NCBI RefSeq assembly: GCF_003403015.1
Contig: NZ_QURL01000005.1
Coordinates: forward strand, 186,001-250,000
Origin: Fulvimarina endophytica
GTDB taxonomy: Bacteria; Pseudomonadota; Alphaproteobacteria; Rhizobiales; Rhizobiaceae
Reading direction: 5' to 3'
DNA length: 64,000 bases
Shown here: one piece after another, positions 9,243 to 18,044 of the stretch
Position numbering within the stretch: position 1 is the first letter of the stretch
Layout: every line of letters starts with the position of its first letter
Program-made: the position numbers and the translations under genes
The notes under the pieces: generated by a model
What the model was told of the DNA's origin: nothing
The model's input: only the letters and a program-made list of their open reading frames with translations
The model's database searches: none

Positions 9243-10181
9243 TCAGACGACCCCCTCGAGGCCGAGCATGCGTACGATATCGGCGCGCTGCAATCCAGCT
9301 TCGCGAAGGGACCGGATCGAGGTGTCCCGCGCACTCTTCGAGAGCTTGCGCCCGTCCTCTGCGAGGATCAGGTCGTGATGGTGATAGCGCGGCGCTGGCA
9401 GTCCCAGAAGGTCCTGAAGCAGGCGGTGGGCGCTGGTCGCGTAAAACAGGTCGCGACCCCGCACCACGTCCGTCACCCCCTGGATCGCATCGTCGACGAC
9501 CACCGCCAGATGATAGCTCGTCGGAACGTCCCGGCGCGCCAGAATGAAGTCGCCCCATTCGGCGGGCTTGGCCACGACCCGGCCGCTCTCGCCGTCCGGC
9601 CCGCGCCCCCATTCCTCCCATTCCAGTGGCCCCGTCCTCTCGACGGCAGCCGCAACGTCGATCCGCCAGGCGAAACTCTCCCCATCGCGCGCCCGCCGAT
9701 CCTGCTCCTCGGCCGGTTGCCTGCGATCGAGACCCGGATAGAGCGGTGATCCGTCGGGATCTCTCGGCCAGAGATCGCCCGTCTCCTCGACCCTCAATTC
9801 GGCGAAGCGACGAATCTCGCCCCTTGTCATGAAACCGCGATAGCAGAGCCCGGTCTCGCGCAGCACGTCGAGACCCTTTGCATAGACGTCGAAATGATCG
9901 GACTGCCGCCGTCTCGTCTCGTCCCAGTCGACTTTGAGAAAGTGCAGATCCTCGACGATCTGCTCCTCGTAGGCGTGCGAGCACCGGGCCAAATCGATGT
10001 CTTCCAGGCGGAGCAGGAAGCGGGCGTGATTTTCACGGGCGAGGCGATGGTTGAGAAGAGCGGAATAGGCGTGGCCGAGATGCAGTTCGCCGTTCGGGCT
10101 CGGCGCGAAGCGGAAGACCCGCGTGGAATGGTCGATTTCCCGTGCGCCGGCTGCGATATCCATCCGCTCCCCTGCCCCCAT
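9243..10181 (-). CDS. gluQ: Glutamyl-Q tRNA(Asp) synthetase
   Basis: A truncated glutamyl-tRNA synthetase paralog that attaches glutamate to queuosine in tRNA(Asp). The class I signatures are present: [20 protein letters not shown] (HIGH-like) and KLSKSA (KMSKS-like). The C-terminal anticodon-binding domain of GltX is absent, as expected for this subfamily. Start is uncertain: ATG at 10181 gives 312 residues, ATG at 10163 is also possible, and a TTG at 10214 would be longer. The only strong GGAGGAG lies about 18 bases before 10181. The gene is divergent from and nearly abuts the DNA glycosylase gene. Confidence 0.88.
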   Translation of the reverse strand: MGAGERMDIAAGAREIDHSTRVFRFAPSPNGELHLGHAYSALLNHRLARENHARFLLRLEDIDLARCSHAYEEQIVEDLHFLKVDWDETRRRQSDHFDVYAKGLDVLRETGLCYRGFMTRGEIRRFAELRVEETGDLWPRDPDGSPLYPGLDRRQPAEEQDRRARDGESFAWRIDVAAAVERTGPLEWEEWGRGPDGESGRVVAKPAEWGDFILARRDVPTSYHLAVVVDDAIQGVTDVVRGRDLFYATSAHRLLQDLLGLPAPRYHHHDLILAEDGRKLSKSARDTSIRSLREAGLQRADIVRMLGLEGVV

Positions 10182-10249
10182 GGTTCGGTTGCGTGATCTC
10201 TCCTCCTGAACCAATTATGCGTCACGAGGAAGAGCCGGCGAGTGGACCG

Positions 10250-10900
10250 ATGAGCAAGGCGATCGCAACGCAGGCCGATATCGATCGCGGGGTCGCGGCG
10301 CTTCTCGACCTCGATCCCTCGCTCGCCGACGTCGCCGCGCGGGCCGGACCGGTCCCGCTTCGTATGCGCTCGGGCGGATTGCGGGGGCTCTGCGCCATCA
10401 TCGTGGCCCAACAGGTCTCGAAGGCGAGCGCGGATGCGATCTTCGCCCGTCTGGAAGCCGAGACCGATCTCGACGATGCGAATGAAGTCGCAGGGTTGAG
10501 CGAGGAGGCGTGCCGCCGCGCCGGACTTTCGCGGTCCAAGCAGACGACCGTCATCGCACTGGCTGAGGCCGTGGCCGACCGGCGCCTCGATCTTCCGAGG
10601 CTCGCCCATCTGCCGCCCGGGACTGCGATCGCCGAACTCGTCGCCCACAAGGGCATCGGGGTTTGGACCGCGGAATGCTATCTTCTGTTCTGCATCGGCC
10701 ACCCCGACATCTTCCCCGCCGGCGATCTCGCCCTGCAGGTCGCCGTCGCCACGGCCCTCGAACTCGACGAACGCCCGAGTCCGAAACAACTGGGCGAGAT
10801 CGCCGTCAGATGGTCGCCCCATCGCTCGATCGCCGCGCGGATGTTCTGGGCCTATTATGGCGATCTGACACGCCGGGACGCGATGCCGGTCGCCGGCTGA
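10250..10900 (+). CDS. DNA-3-methyladenine glycosylase II (AlkA-like, HhH-GPD superfamily)
   Basis: This base-excision enzyme of about 216 residues would remove alkylated purines from DNA. The helix-hairpin-helix element reads LVAHKGIGVWTAECYLLFC, and the catalytic aspartate follows in FPAGDLALQ, as in the family. The N-terminal AlkA domain of E. coli is missing, which is normal for the short alphaproteobacterial form. ATG 10250 is chosen because the protein then starts just before the conserved DIDRGVAALLDLDP block; ATG 10217 would add 11 residues but has no SD. The gene is divergent from gluQ. Confidence 0.87.
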   Translation: MSKAIATQADIDRGVAALLDLDPSLADVAARAGPVPLRMRSGGLRGLCAIIVAQQVSKASADAIFARLEAETDLDDANEVAGLSEEACRRAGLSRSKQTTVIALAEAVADRRLDLPRLAHLPPGTAIAELVAHKGIGVWTAECYLLFCIGHPDIFPAGDLALQVAVATALELDERPSPKQLGEIAVRWSPHRSIAARMFWAYYGDLTRRDAMPVAG

Positions 10901-11134
10901 GCACCCGGGAGAGAGGCTTTTCCACCCTCATCCACAGCTTTCGCACGAGACCCGACCGGCTTTTCCACACCTTGTGAACAGGCCGGTCGCGACAACCCGT
11001 CCGCAGGTGGTGCCTACGGGTTCGGCCATCTCGCCGCATGCCGCGTGGGAAAGGCTTCACAAAGCTGTCGCGTTGGCGCACGATAAAGCCCGGGAGCCTG
11101 TCAACGGGCTTTCGATGAGAAAAGGAGTTTGTCT

Positions 11135-11695
11135 GTGACGATCGGCGTTGCACATGATTTATCTCCGGCGCTCGTCCTTAACGCAGACTACCGACCACTG
11201 AGCTACTACCCGCTATCGCTCTGGTCTTGGCAGGACGCGGTCAAGGCGGTGTTTCTGGACCGGGTGACGATAGTTGCCGAATACGACCGGGCGGTTCGCA
11301 GCCCGACGGCGTCGATGCGCCTCCCTTCGGTCGTCTGCCTCAAGACCTACATCAAACCGGCACGAAACCCCGCCTTCACCCGCTTCAACGTCTTTCTCCG
11401 CGATCGCTTCCAATGCCAGTATTGCGGCTCGCACAACGACCTGACCTTCGATCACGTCATCCCGCGTTCGCGCGGCGGCCTCACCACCTGGGAAAACGTC
11501 GTGGCGGCCTGTTCGCCGTGCAATCTGAAGAAGGGCGGCCTCATGCCGAAGGCGGCGGGCATGTTCCCCTCGCAGAAGCCCTACGAGCCGACGATCCACG
11601 ACCTGCACAACAATGGCCGGATGTTCCCGCCGAACTTCCTGCACGAAAGCTGGCTCGATTACCTCTACTGGGATTCTGAACTCGATCCCGAGTGA
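11135..11695 (+). CDS. HNH endonuclease family protein
   Basis: A 186-residue protein with a zinc-ribbon HNH nuclease core: CQYCG, then FDHVIPRSRGGLTTWENVV and CSPCNLKKG. The N-terminal part (ALVLNADYRPLSYYPLSLWS) is the conserved extension of a widespread chromosomal HNH family in alphaproteobacteria whose role is not established. The GTG start at 11135 is chosen because AAAGGAG lies seven bases upstream, whereas the in-frame TTG at 11129 sits almost on the SD. The gene is not next to restriction-modification or phage genes, so a housekeeping repair or processing role is more likely than defence. Confidence 0.88.
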   Translation: MTIGVAHDLSPALVLNADYRPLSYYPLSLWSWQDAVKAVFLDRVTIVAEYDRAVRSPTASMRLPSVVCLKTYIKPARNPAFTRFNVFLRDRFQCQYCGSHNDLTFDHVIPRSRGGLTTWENVVAACSPCNLKKGGLMPKAAGMFPSQKPYEPTIHDLHNNGRMFPPNFLHESWLDYLYWDSELDPE

Positions 11696-11814
11696 GGCCG
11701 GACCGCCGTCACCGCGAGAAAGGACCGGTCGAGGCAGCGAAGCGGATCTTCGCCGCGCCGGTGCCACCGAGATATTGCCTGTCCGCCATGCAGGAGGGCG
11801 CCGTTCCCGTCATC

Positions 11815-12732
11815 TCACAGAACCGGAACGCCGGTACTGCGGGCCTCGTCCTCGGGCTCCACGTGAATGTGGATGCGAGCGGTCGCGAACTCCGCGAGAA
11901 GCGCGTCTTCGATGCGGTCGCAGATCACGTGGCTGTCTGCGACCGTCATGCGCCCGGGTACGACGAGATGGAACTCGATGAAGATCATCCGCCCCGACAG
12001 GCGCGTTCTGAGGTCGTGGACCTCGATCGCACCGTCCGCATGGGATGAGACGATCTCTCGGACGCGAGCCTCCTCGTCCGGCTCCATGGCCTGATCCATC
12101 AGGCCCGACAGCGAGCTCGAAATCACCTTGAAGCCTTCGCGAAGGATGTTCAGCGCCACCAGCGCCGCGATGACCGGATCGAGGACCGGCGTCTCGGTCC
12201 ATGTGGCGACGATAAGGCCGGCGAGAACGCCGACCGAGGTGAAGACGTCCGCGAGAAGATGCCGTCCGTCCGCCGCGAAGGCCGGCGAGCGGTGACGGGC
12301 GCTGAGGCGCATCAGATAGGACGCCCAGAGAAGGTTCAGCACCGTCGCGACTGCGTTGAGCGCGAGGCCGGTCGCGGGCATGTCCAGGGCTCTGGGATCG
12401 AGGAAAGCGTTCCAGGCCTCGTAGAGGATGAGCACGGCCGCGAGCGTGATGAGGACGCCCTCGACCACCGCGGAAAAGTATTCGGCCTTCGAATGGCCGA
12501 AGGGATGATCGTCATCCGCCGGCTTGTAGGCGACCGTGATCGCCCACAGGGCGATGAGCCCCGCGACGACGTTGACGATCGATTCCAGCGCGTCGGAGAG
12601 GAGCGCCACCGAACCGGTCAGCAGATAGGCCGCGTATTTGATTCCGAGGACCACGATCGCAACCGCGACCGAGGCCATGGCCACCCTCTTGACGAGGGGG
12701 GCGCTCTCTTCGGGCATTTCGTTGACTGACAT
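11815..12732 (-). CDS. Cation diffusion facilitator (CDF) family metal efflux transporter
   Basis: A 305-residue inner-membrane metal/proton antiporter. The metal-site motifs are present: SDALESIVN in TM2, DHPFGHSKAEY in the cytosolic loop, and DGRHLLADVFTSVG in TM5, followed by the cytoplasmic ferredoxin-like dimerisation domain containing EFHLVVPGRMTV. The TM pattern resembles FieF/ZitB-type proteins exporting Zn2+, Fe2+ or related ions; the substrate is not determinable here. The ATG lies only three bases after the trpE(G) stop (TGA TCG ATG), so it is probably translated from the trp transcript. Confidence 0.9.
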   Translation of the reverse strand: MSVNEMPEESAPLVKRVAMASVAVAIVVLGIKYAAYLLTGSVALLSDALESIVNVVAGLIALWAITVAYKPADDDHPFGHSKAEYFSAVVEGVLITLAAVLILYEAWNAFLDPRALDMPATGLALNAVATVLNLLWASYLMRLSARHRSPAFAADGRHLLADVFTSVGVLAGLIVATWTETPVLDPVIAALVALNILREGFKVISSSLSGLMDQAMEPDEEARVREIVSSHADGAIEVHDLRTRLSGRMIFIEFHLVVPGRMTVADSHVICDRIEDALLAEFATARIHIHVEPEDEARSTGVPVL

Positions 12733-12735
12733 CGA

Positions 12736-14931
12736 TCAGGCGGCTCGCTTGGCCGCTCGGCGCGCGAGCTTCGCCACGACGTTCTCGATCATCTTCAAAC
12801 CGGCTTCTCCTGCGAGACTCATGATACTCTCGGGATGGAACTGGACGGCGGCGACCGGTTCGGACCGATGCTCGAACGCCATGACGATGCCGTCGTCGCT
12901 CTCGGCGGTCACCTCGAACTCCCTCGGCAGACGCACCGGATCGGCGAAGATCGAATGATACCGGCCGATCGTCACGTCCTTCGGCAGGCCCGAGAAGATG
13001 ATGCCCGGATTGGAGACGCGGATCTTCGACGGCTTGCCGTGATAGGGCACGTGCAGGGTCCGCAGTTCGCCGCCATAGGCTTCGGCGAGGGCCTGGAGCC
13101 CGAGGCAGACGCCGAAGATCGCAGCCCCATGGGCGCGCGCCTTCTCGATGGTCGCCCGGCAGTCGAAGTCCGTCGGCGTTCCCGGCCCCGGCGAAAGCAC
13201 GACGAGATCGGGATCGATGCGATCGAAGATCTCCTGCGGCACGGGCGTGCGGACGGTCGAGACCGTGGCGCCCGTCTGGCGCAGATAGTTGGCGAGCGTG
13301 TGAACGAAGGAATCCTCGTGGTCCACGAGCAGAACCTTCACGCCCTCGCCGACCCGGTCCTCCGAGATCTTCGAGGCAGTGTCCGAGCTCTTGCCCGCGT
13401 CGCGGATGGCATTGAGAAGCGCGGAAGCCTTGAGTTCGGTCTCCGCCTCTTCCGCTTCCGGGTCGGAATCGAACAGAAGCGTCGCCCCCGCCCTGACTTC
13501 CGCGATCCCGTCCTTCAACCGGATGGTCCGCAGCGTCAGGCCGGTGTTGAGATCGCCGTTGAAGCGCACCATGCCGACGGCGCCGCCATACCAGGCGCGC
13601 GGGCTCTTCTCGTGCTTCTCGATGAAGCGCATCGCCCAGAGCTTCGGGGCCCCGGTCACCGTGACGGCCCAGGCATGGGACAGGAAGGCGTCGAAGGCGT
13701 CCATGTCCTCGCGCAGAACGCCCGTGATGTGGTCGACGGTATGGATCAGCCGCGAATACATCTCGATCTGCCGGCGGCCGACCACCTTCACGGAACCGGG
13801 CTCGCAGACCCGGCTCTTGTCGTTGCGGTCGACGTCGGAGCACATAGTCAGCTCCGACTCGTCCTTCTTCGAATTCAGAAGCTTGAGGATCTGCTCGGCG
13901 TCCCCGATCGCATCGCGTCCACGCGGCACCGTTCCCGAGATCGGGCAGGTCTCGACCCGCTTGCCGTCGACCCGGACGAACATTTCCGGAGAAGCGCCGA
14001 CGAGAAACTCGTTCGATCCAAGATTGATGAAGAAGGAATAAGGCGACGGGTTCACCGCCTTCAAGCGGCGCGAGATCTCCGAGGGCTTGTGTTCGACGCG
14101 CTCGTAGAAGACCTGTCCGGGCACGACCTCGAAGAGATCGCCGCGCCGGAAGCTTTCCTTGGCCGAGCGCACGAGTTCGGCATATTCGCCCTTCTCATGG
14201 TCGCCGCGCCCGGGAATGCGCTCGCTGCGGGCAAAGCCGTCGTCGGTGCCGCCGCCCTCGATCCCCTCGGTGGTCTGCCCGTCCTTCTCGAATTCGTAGG
14301 AGGAAAGCACCGCGGAAGCGGAATAGTGATCGACCTCCAGAACCTCGTCCGGCATGTAGAGAACGAGATCGCGCTGGTCCGCCGGGCGCTCCAGTCGCGG
14401 GTCGATGGGGTCGAACTGGAAGGCGAGATCGTAACCGAAGGCGCCGTAGAGGCCGCAGCGCGCGTCTTCGCCCGATCTGAACAGCTTGACGATCGCGCGC
14501 AGCACCGAAAAGACGGTGGGGATGCGCGAGCGCTCCTCCTCGGTGACGGCCCCCTGCGGCTCGCGAACGACGATATCGAGACGGCGCGCATCGGCGCTCT
14601 CGCCGAGTTCGGCGATATCCGGGTTATCACGGAGCGCATCGCGGATCATGGCCTGAAGGACCACGCCCCGATCGTTCAGCGCCTCGATCGTCATGGTCCG
14701 GCCGGTCGAGGTCAGCACCAGCGGGGGATCGACGAAGGCGATATCCTGCTTGGTGTAGCGGCCGGGATATTCGTAGTTCGAGAACAGGATCGCGCCCCGG
14801 CGCGTGTCCAGCTTGTCGAAATAGGGCTCGATCGCCTGCGCGTAGGGAATGTCCCGCGAACGCCGCACGACCGTCACGCCGCCTTCGGTGCGGAACGTCT
14901 CGCGATGATCGGCCTGACTTTTGATTGCCAT
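12736..14931 (-). CDS. trpE(G): Anthranilate synthase, fused TrpE-TrpG
   Basis: A 731-residue fusion that converts chorismate and glutamine to anthranilate, the first step of tryptophan synthesis. Residues up to about 520 form the chorismate-binding TrpE part ([51 protein letters not shown]). The C-terminal 200 residues are a class I glutamine amidotransferase with LSPGPGTP, the nucleophile motif [15 protein letters not shown] and the FHPESIMS histidine region. This single-chain form is characteristic of rhizobia and relatives. Expression is preceded by a leader peptide and attenuator (14977-15091). A CDF transporter gene follows after three bases. Confidence 0.96.
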   Translation of the reverse strand: MAIKSQADHRETFRTEGGVTVVRRSRDIPYAQAIEPYFDKLDTRRGAILFSNYEYPGRYTKQDIAFVDPPLVLTSTGRTMTIEALNDRGVVLQAMIRDALRDNPDIAELGESADARRLDIVVREPQGAVTEEERSRIPTVFSVLRAIVKLFRSGEDARCGLYGAFGYDLAFQFDPIDPRLERPADQRDLVLYMPDEVLEVDHYSASAVLSSYEFEKDGQTTEGIEGGGTDDGFARSERIPGRGDHEKGEYAELVRSAKESFRRGDLFEVVPGQVFYERVEHKPSEISRRLKAVNPSPYSFFINLGSNEFLVGASPEMFVRVDGKRVETCPISGTVPRGRDAIGDAEQILKLLNSKKDESELTMCSDVDRNDKSRVCEPGSVKVVGRRQIEMYSRLIHTVDHITGVLREDMDAFDAFLSHAWAVTVTGAPKLWAMRFIEKHEKSPRAWYGGAVGMVRFNGDLNTGLTLRTIRLKDGIAEVRAGATLLFDSDPEAEEAETELKASALLNAIRDAGKSSDTASKISEDRVGEGVKVLLVDHEDSFVHTLANYLRQTGATVSTVRTPVPQEIFDRIDPDLVVLSPGPGTPTDFDCRATIEKARAHGAAIFGVCLGLQALAEAYGGELRTLHVPYHGKPSKIRVSNPGIIFSGLPKDVTIGRYHSIFADPVRLPREFEVTAESDDGIVMAFEHRSEPVAAVQFHPESIMSLAGEAGLKMIENVVAKLARRAAKRAA

Positions 14932-14976
14932 GGTATCTGTCCTTCAAGAACGAGCTGCGGACCGGACGGCACCATA

Positions 14977-15010
14977 AGAAAAAGGCCGCCGGCGTTTCCG
15001 CAGCAGCCTT
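14977..15010 (-). terminator. trp attenuator: intrinsic terminator with competing antiterminator
   Basis: On the minus strand AAGGCTGCTG pairs with CGGCGGCCTT (10 bp, two G-U pairs), followed by TTTTTCTT. Its 5' arm GGCTGCT (plus 15002-15008) can alternatively pair with AGCGGCC (plus 15039-15045). That segment can itself pair with TGGCGCT, which overlaps the second Trp codon region (15052-15058). This gives the classical 1:2, 2:3 and 3:4 arrangement of ribosome-mediated trp attenuation. Confidence 0.88.
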
Positions 15011-15043
15011 CGACATCCTGTTCCAATACACGTCGAATGGCCG

Positions 15044-15091
15044 CTAGAGCGAGCGCCACCAACCCTTCGTCGTGATCGTCTTCGTGTTCAT
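15044..15091 (-). CDS. trpL: trp operon leader peptide
   Basis: A 15-residue peptide, MNTKTITTKGWWRSL, with two consecutive Trp codons (TGG TGG, plus-strand 15057-15062) and a TAG stop. It lies upstream of the trpE(G) attenuator. Ribosome stalling at these codons when charged tRNA(Trp) is low would free segment 2 to form the antiterminator. No clear SD precedes the ATG. Its position and Trp pair match the known rhizobial trpE(G) leader design. Confidence 0.85.
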   Translation of the reverse strand: MNTKTITTKGWWRSL

Positions 15092-15156
15092 GGGAGCATC
15101 GATAGCCGAGGACGGACGGGACGGCAAGCGTCCCGTTTCGCCCGGGGCGATCGCGG

Positions 15157-16839
15157 CTAGAACAAGCCCTCGACCTGCCCCTTTTCGTTGAGGCGGATCG
15201 TCTCGGCCGCCGGCTTGCGCGGCAGGCCGGGCATGGTCATCACCTCGCCGCAGATGACGACGATGAAGCCCGCGCCAGCCGAGATTCGCACTTCGCGAAC
15301 GGGGATGGTGAAGCCGGTCGGCGCCCCACGCCGGTTCGGATCGGTCGAAAAGGAATACTGGGTCTTGGCCATGCAGACCGGCAGATTGCCGTGGCCGGCC
15401 GCTTCCCATTCCTCCAGCTGCCTGCGGATCCCGTCATCCGCCGTTACGCCGTCGGCCCGGTAGATCTCCTTGGCGATGGTCTCGATCTTCTCGAACAGGC
15501 TCATCTCGTCGGGATAAAGCGGCTTGTAGTCGGCCTTCCCGCTCTCGCAGACGCGGACCACAGCCTCAGCGACATTTGTGATGCCCTTCGAACCATCGGC
15601 CCAGTGCCGCGCGATCAGCGCATCCTCCGCGCCGGTCTCCTTGGCATAGTCGAGCACGGCCTGAAGCTCCGCCTCGGTGTCCTTGATGAAGTGGTTGATC
15701 GACACGACGACCGGGATGCCGAATTTCTTCAGGTTCTCGATATGGCGACCGAGATTGGCGCATCCGGCCTTCACCGCCTCGACGTTCTCCGTCCCCAGAT
15801 CGTCCTTGGCGACGCCGCCGTTCATCTTCAGGGCCCGCACGGTGGCGACCAGCACGACGGCCTTCGGCTTCAGACCACCCTTGCGGCACTTGATGTCGAG
15901 AAACTTCTCGGCGCCGAGATCGGCACCGAAGCCGGCTTCGGTCACCACGTAGTCGGCCAGTTTCAGCGCGGCCCTCGTCGCGATCAGCGAATTGCATCCA
16001 TGGGCGATGTTGGCGAAGGGACCGCCATGCACGAAGGCCGGATTGTTCTCGAGCGTCTGGACGAGATTGGGCTGCAGCGCATCCTTGAGGAGGACCGCCA
16101 TGGCCCCATCGGCCGCGATGTCCCGGCAGGTGACCGGCGTCTTGTCGCGGCGATAGGCGACGATCATGTCTCCGAGGCGCTTCTGCAGATCGGCCGCGTC
16201 ATTGGCGAGGCAGAGAATGGCCATGACCTCGGACGCCACGGTGATGTCGAAACCGGCCTCGGCGGGGAAGCCGTTGGAGACGCCGCCGAGGGATGTCGTG
16301 ATCTGGCGCAGCGCCCGGTCATTCATGTCGACGACACGGCGCCAGGTGATGCGCCGCTGGTCGATCTCCAGCTCGTTGCCCCAGTAGATATGGTTGTCGA
16401 TCATCGCCGACAGGAGATTGTGCGCCGCTCCGATGGCGTGGAAATCGCCGGTGAAGTGGAGGTTCATGTCCTCCATCGGCACGATCTGGGCGTAGCCGCC
16501 GCCGGCCGCGCCACCCTTCATGCCGAAATTCGGCCCGAGCGAAGCCTCGCGGATGCAGATCATCGCCTTCTTGCCGATGGCGTTCAGCCCGTCGCCGAGA
16601 CCGACGGTCGTCGTCGTCTTGCCCTCGCCCGCCGGGGTCGGGTTGACGGCGGTGACGAGAATCAAGTTCCCGTCCTCTCTGTCTGCGAGGCTCTTGATGA
16701 ACTCGGCCGCGATCTTCGCCTTGTCGTGGCCATAGGGCAGCAGATGGTCCTGCGGAATATCGAGCTTGCGGCCGATATCCTGGATCGGCTGCTTGTTCGC
16801 AGCCCGCGCGATTTCGATATCGGATTTCACGTCGCTCAT
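15157..16839 (-). CDS. fhs: Formate-tetrahydrofolate ligase
   Basis: This 560-residue cytosolic enzyme makes 10-formyl-THF from formate, THF and ATP, feeding one-carbon metabolism. The ATP-binding loop [18 protein letters not shown] and the conserved [20 protein letters not shown] are intact, and length is as in characterised FTHFS proteins. The start at 16839 has GGGAGGAGAGGCA in front. The gene stands upstream of the trp leader on the same strand, about 65 bases away. An 8-bp stem (15116-15123 with 15129-15136) lies between but has no T tract on this strand. The enzyme could use formate from oxidative demethylations. Confidence 0.95.
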   Translation of the reverse strand: MSDVKSDIEIARAANKQPIQDIGRKLDIPQDHLLPYGHDKAKIAAEFIKSLADREDGNLILVTAVNPTPAGEGKTTTTVGLGDGLNAIGKKAMICIREASLGPNFGMKGGAAGGGYAQIVPMEDMNLHFTGDFHAIGAAHNLLSAMIDNHIYWGNELEIDQRRITWRRVVDMNDRALRQITTSLGGVSNGFPAEAGFDITVASEVMAILCLANDAADLQKRLGDMIVAYRRDKTPVTCRDIAADGAMAVLLKDALQPNLVQTLENNPAFVHGGPFANIAHGCNSLIATRAALKLADYVVTEAGFGADLGAEKFLDIKCRKGGLKPKAVVLVATVRALKMNGGVAKDDLGTENVEAVKAGCANLGRHIENLKKFGIPVVVSINHFIKDTEAELQAVLDYAKETGAEDALIARHWADGSKGITNVAEAVVRVCESGKADYKPLYPDEMSLFEKIETIAKEIYRADGVTADDGIRRQLEEWEAAGHGNLPVCMAKTQYSFSTDPNRRGAPTGFTIPVREVRISAGAGFIVVICGEVMTMPGLPRKPAAETIRLNEKGQVEGLF

Positions 16840-17123
16840 TGCCTCTCCTCCCGGACGTTCGGAACGTCGAACTCTCGTCATTATGAGGAAAAGAACGGCG
16901 AAGGGAACGCCGCGACCGGCGGTCTACCGGACGGATGAACGGATTTTCGCCATTCGGGTCATGCCATTTCGGTCGCCGGGGTGCGAAACGACGACCGACC
17001 GGCAAGGGGCGACCGGGAAACAGTCCGCGAGACGGCGGATCGAGCCTCTGGAGAGAGCCCGGCCGAATCTCCTTGCGCCCGGTCCCAAGCGCGGAGCGGG
17101 CGGCGTGCTTGCGCCCGTGGCCG

Positions 17124-18044
17124 TCAGGCCATGGCCCGCTCGCGCGGCACGATGCGAAGATGGCTCGCGGTCTTGCCGCCCGGCAGCGCCGCGATCCGAT
17201 CGGCGGCGGCAAGCAGCTTGCCCCGGTCGATGCCGGTCGCGATGCCGCCCTCCTCGAAGGCGAACTGAAGGTCCTCGGTCGCCGTATTGCCCGTCGCGCC
17301 CGGCGCGAACGGACAGCCGCCGAGCCCTGCTGCCGCGCTCTCGATGATCGTGACACCCGCATCGAAGGCATAGAGCGCGTTGGCGACGCCCATGCCGAAC
17401 GTGTCGTGGCCGTGAAAGGCCCACACGGTTTGTGGCGACGCGAGTTCCATCATGCGTTGGAAGCGGTGCCTGACGGTCAGGGGATCGGCCCGGCCGGTCG
17501 TATCGCAGAGCGCGAATTCGGCCTTCGGCGCGATGTCCAGCGCCTCGGAGAACACCCGGCCCACGGAATCGAGAGCCACCGCACCCTCGAAGGGGCAGTC
17601 GAAGGCCGTCGCGAGATCGACGCGCAGCCCTTCGCCGGAATGGCCGGCTTCACTCACGATCGCGCGCAGCTGGTCGAGGGACTGGGCGACCGTCTGGCGC
17701 ACATTGTTGAGATTGTGCGCCTCGGAAACCGAGACCACGAAAACGAGATCACGATAGCCGGCCTGGAGCGCCATGCTCGCCCCCTTGGCATTGGGCACCA
17801 GCACGGACATCCGGCATCCCTCGCGGCCTTTGAAGTGCGCCGCGATCGCTGCCATATCGGCCATCTGCGGGATCGCCTTGGGGCTGACGAAGGAGCCGAG
17901 TTCCATCCGGGTCACGCCGGACGCCACCAGATCCTCGATGATCGAGACCTTCAGCTCCGTCGGCAGCGGGACGGCGATCGACTGGAACCCGTCGCGCGGC
18001 GCGACCTCGAGCAATGTCACGGAAGGGGATGAAGAAAGGCTCAT
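17124..18044 (-). CDS. HMG-CoA lyase family protein; candidate (R)-citramalyl-CoA lyase
   Basis: A 306-residue TIM-barrel lyase of the DRE-type HMG-CoA lyase family, which cleaves 3-hydroxyacyl-CoA esters to acetyl-CoA plus a keto product. Catalytic and metal residues are in place: EVAPRDGFQ (R17, D18), the FHGHDTFGM histidines, and GLGGCPFAPGATGNTATED with the active-site cysteine. Its start overlaps the stop of the aconitase-family gene by 4 bp, as last gene of a CoA-transferase/TRAP/hydratase operon. The operon lacks leucine-degradation partners (methylcrotonyl-CoA carboxylase, isovaleryl-CoA dehydrogenase), so HMG-CoA may not be the substrate. The (R)-citramalyl-CoA lyase of Chloroflexus belongs to this family, which is the basis of the alternative name. 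Confidence 0.85.
   Translation of the reverse strand: MSLSSSPSVTLLEVAPRDGFQSIAVPLPTELKVSIIEDLVASGVTRMELGSFVSPKAIPQMADMAAIAAHFKGREGCRMSVLVPNAKGASMALQAGYRDLVFVVSVSEAHNLNNVRQTVAQSLDQLRAIVSEAGHSGEGLRVDLATAFDCPFEGAVALDSVGRVFSEALDIAPKAEFALCDTTGRADPLTVRHRFQRMMELASPQTVWAFHGHDTFGMGVANALYAFDAGVTIIESAAAGLGGCPFAPGATGNTATEDLQFAFEEGGIATGIDRGKLLAAADRIAALPGGKTASHLRIVPRERAMA

Noticed and set aside
12835..15075. A 746-codon plus-strand frame opposite trpE(G)
   Set aside because: It is a shadow of the fused anthranilate synthase and has no SD or domain.
15116..15136. ACGGGACG/CGTCCCGT stem between fhs and the trp leader as an fhs terminator
   Set aside because: There is no T tract on the minus strand, so I do not list it as a terminator.
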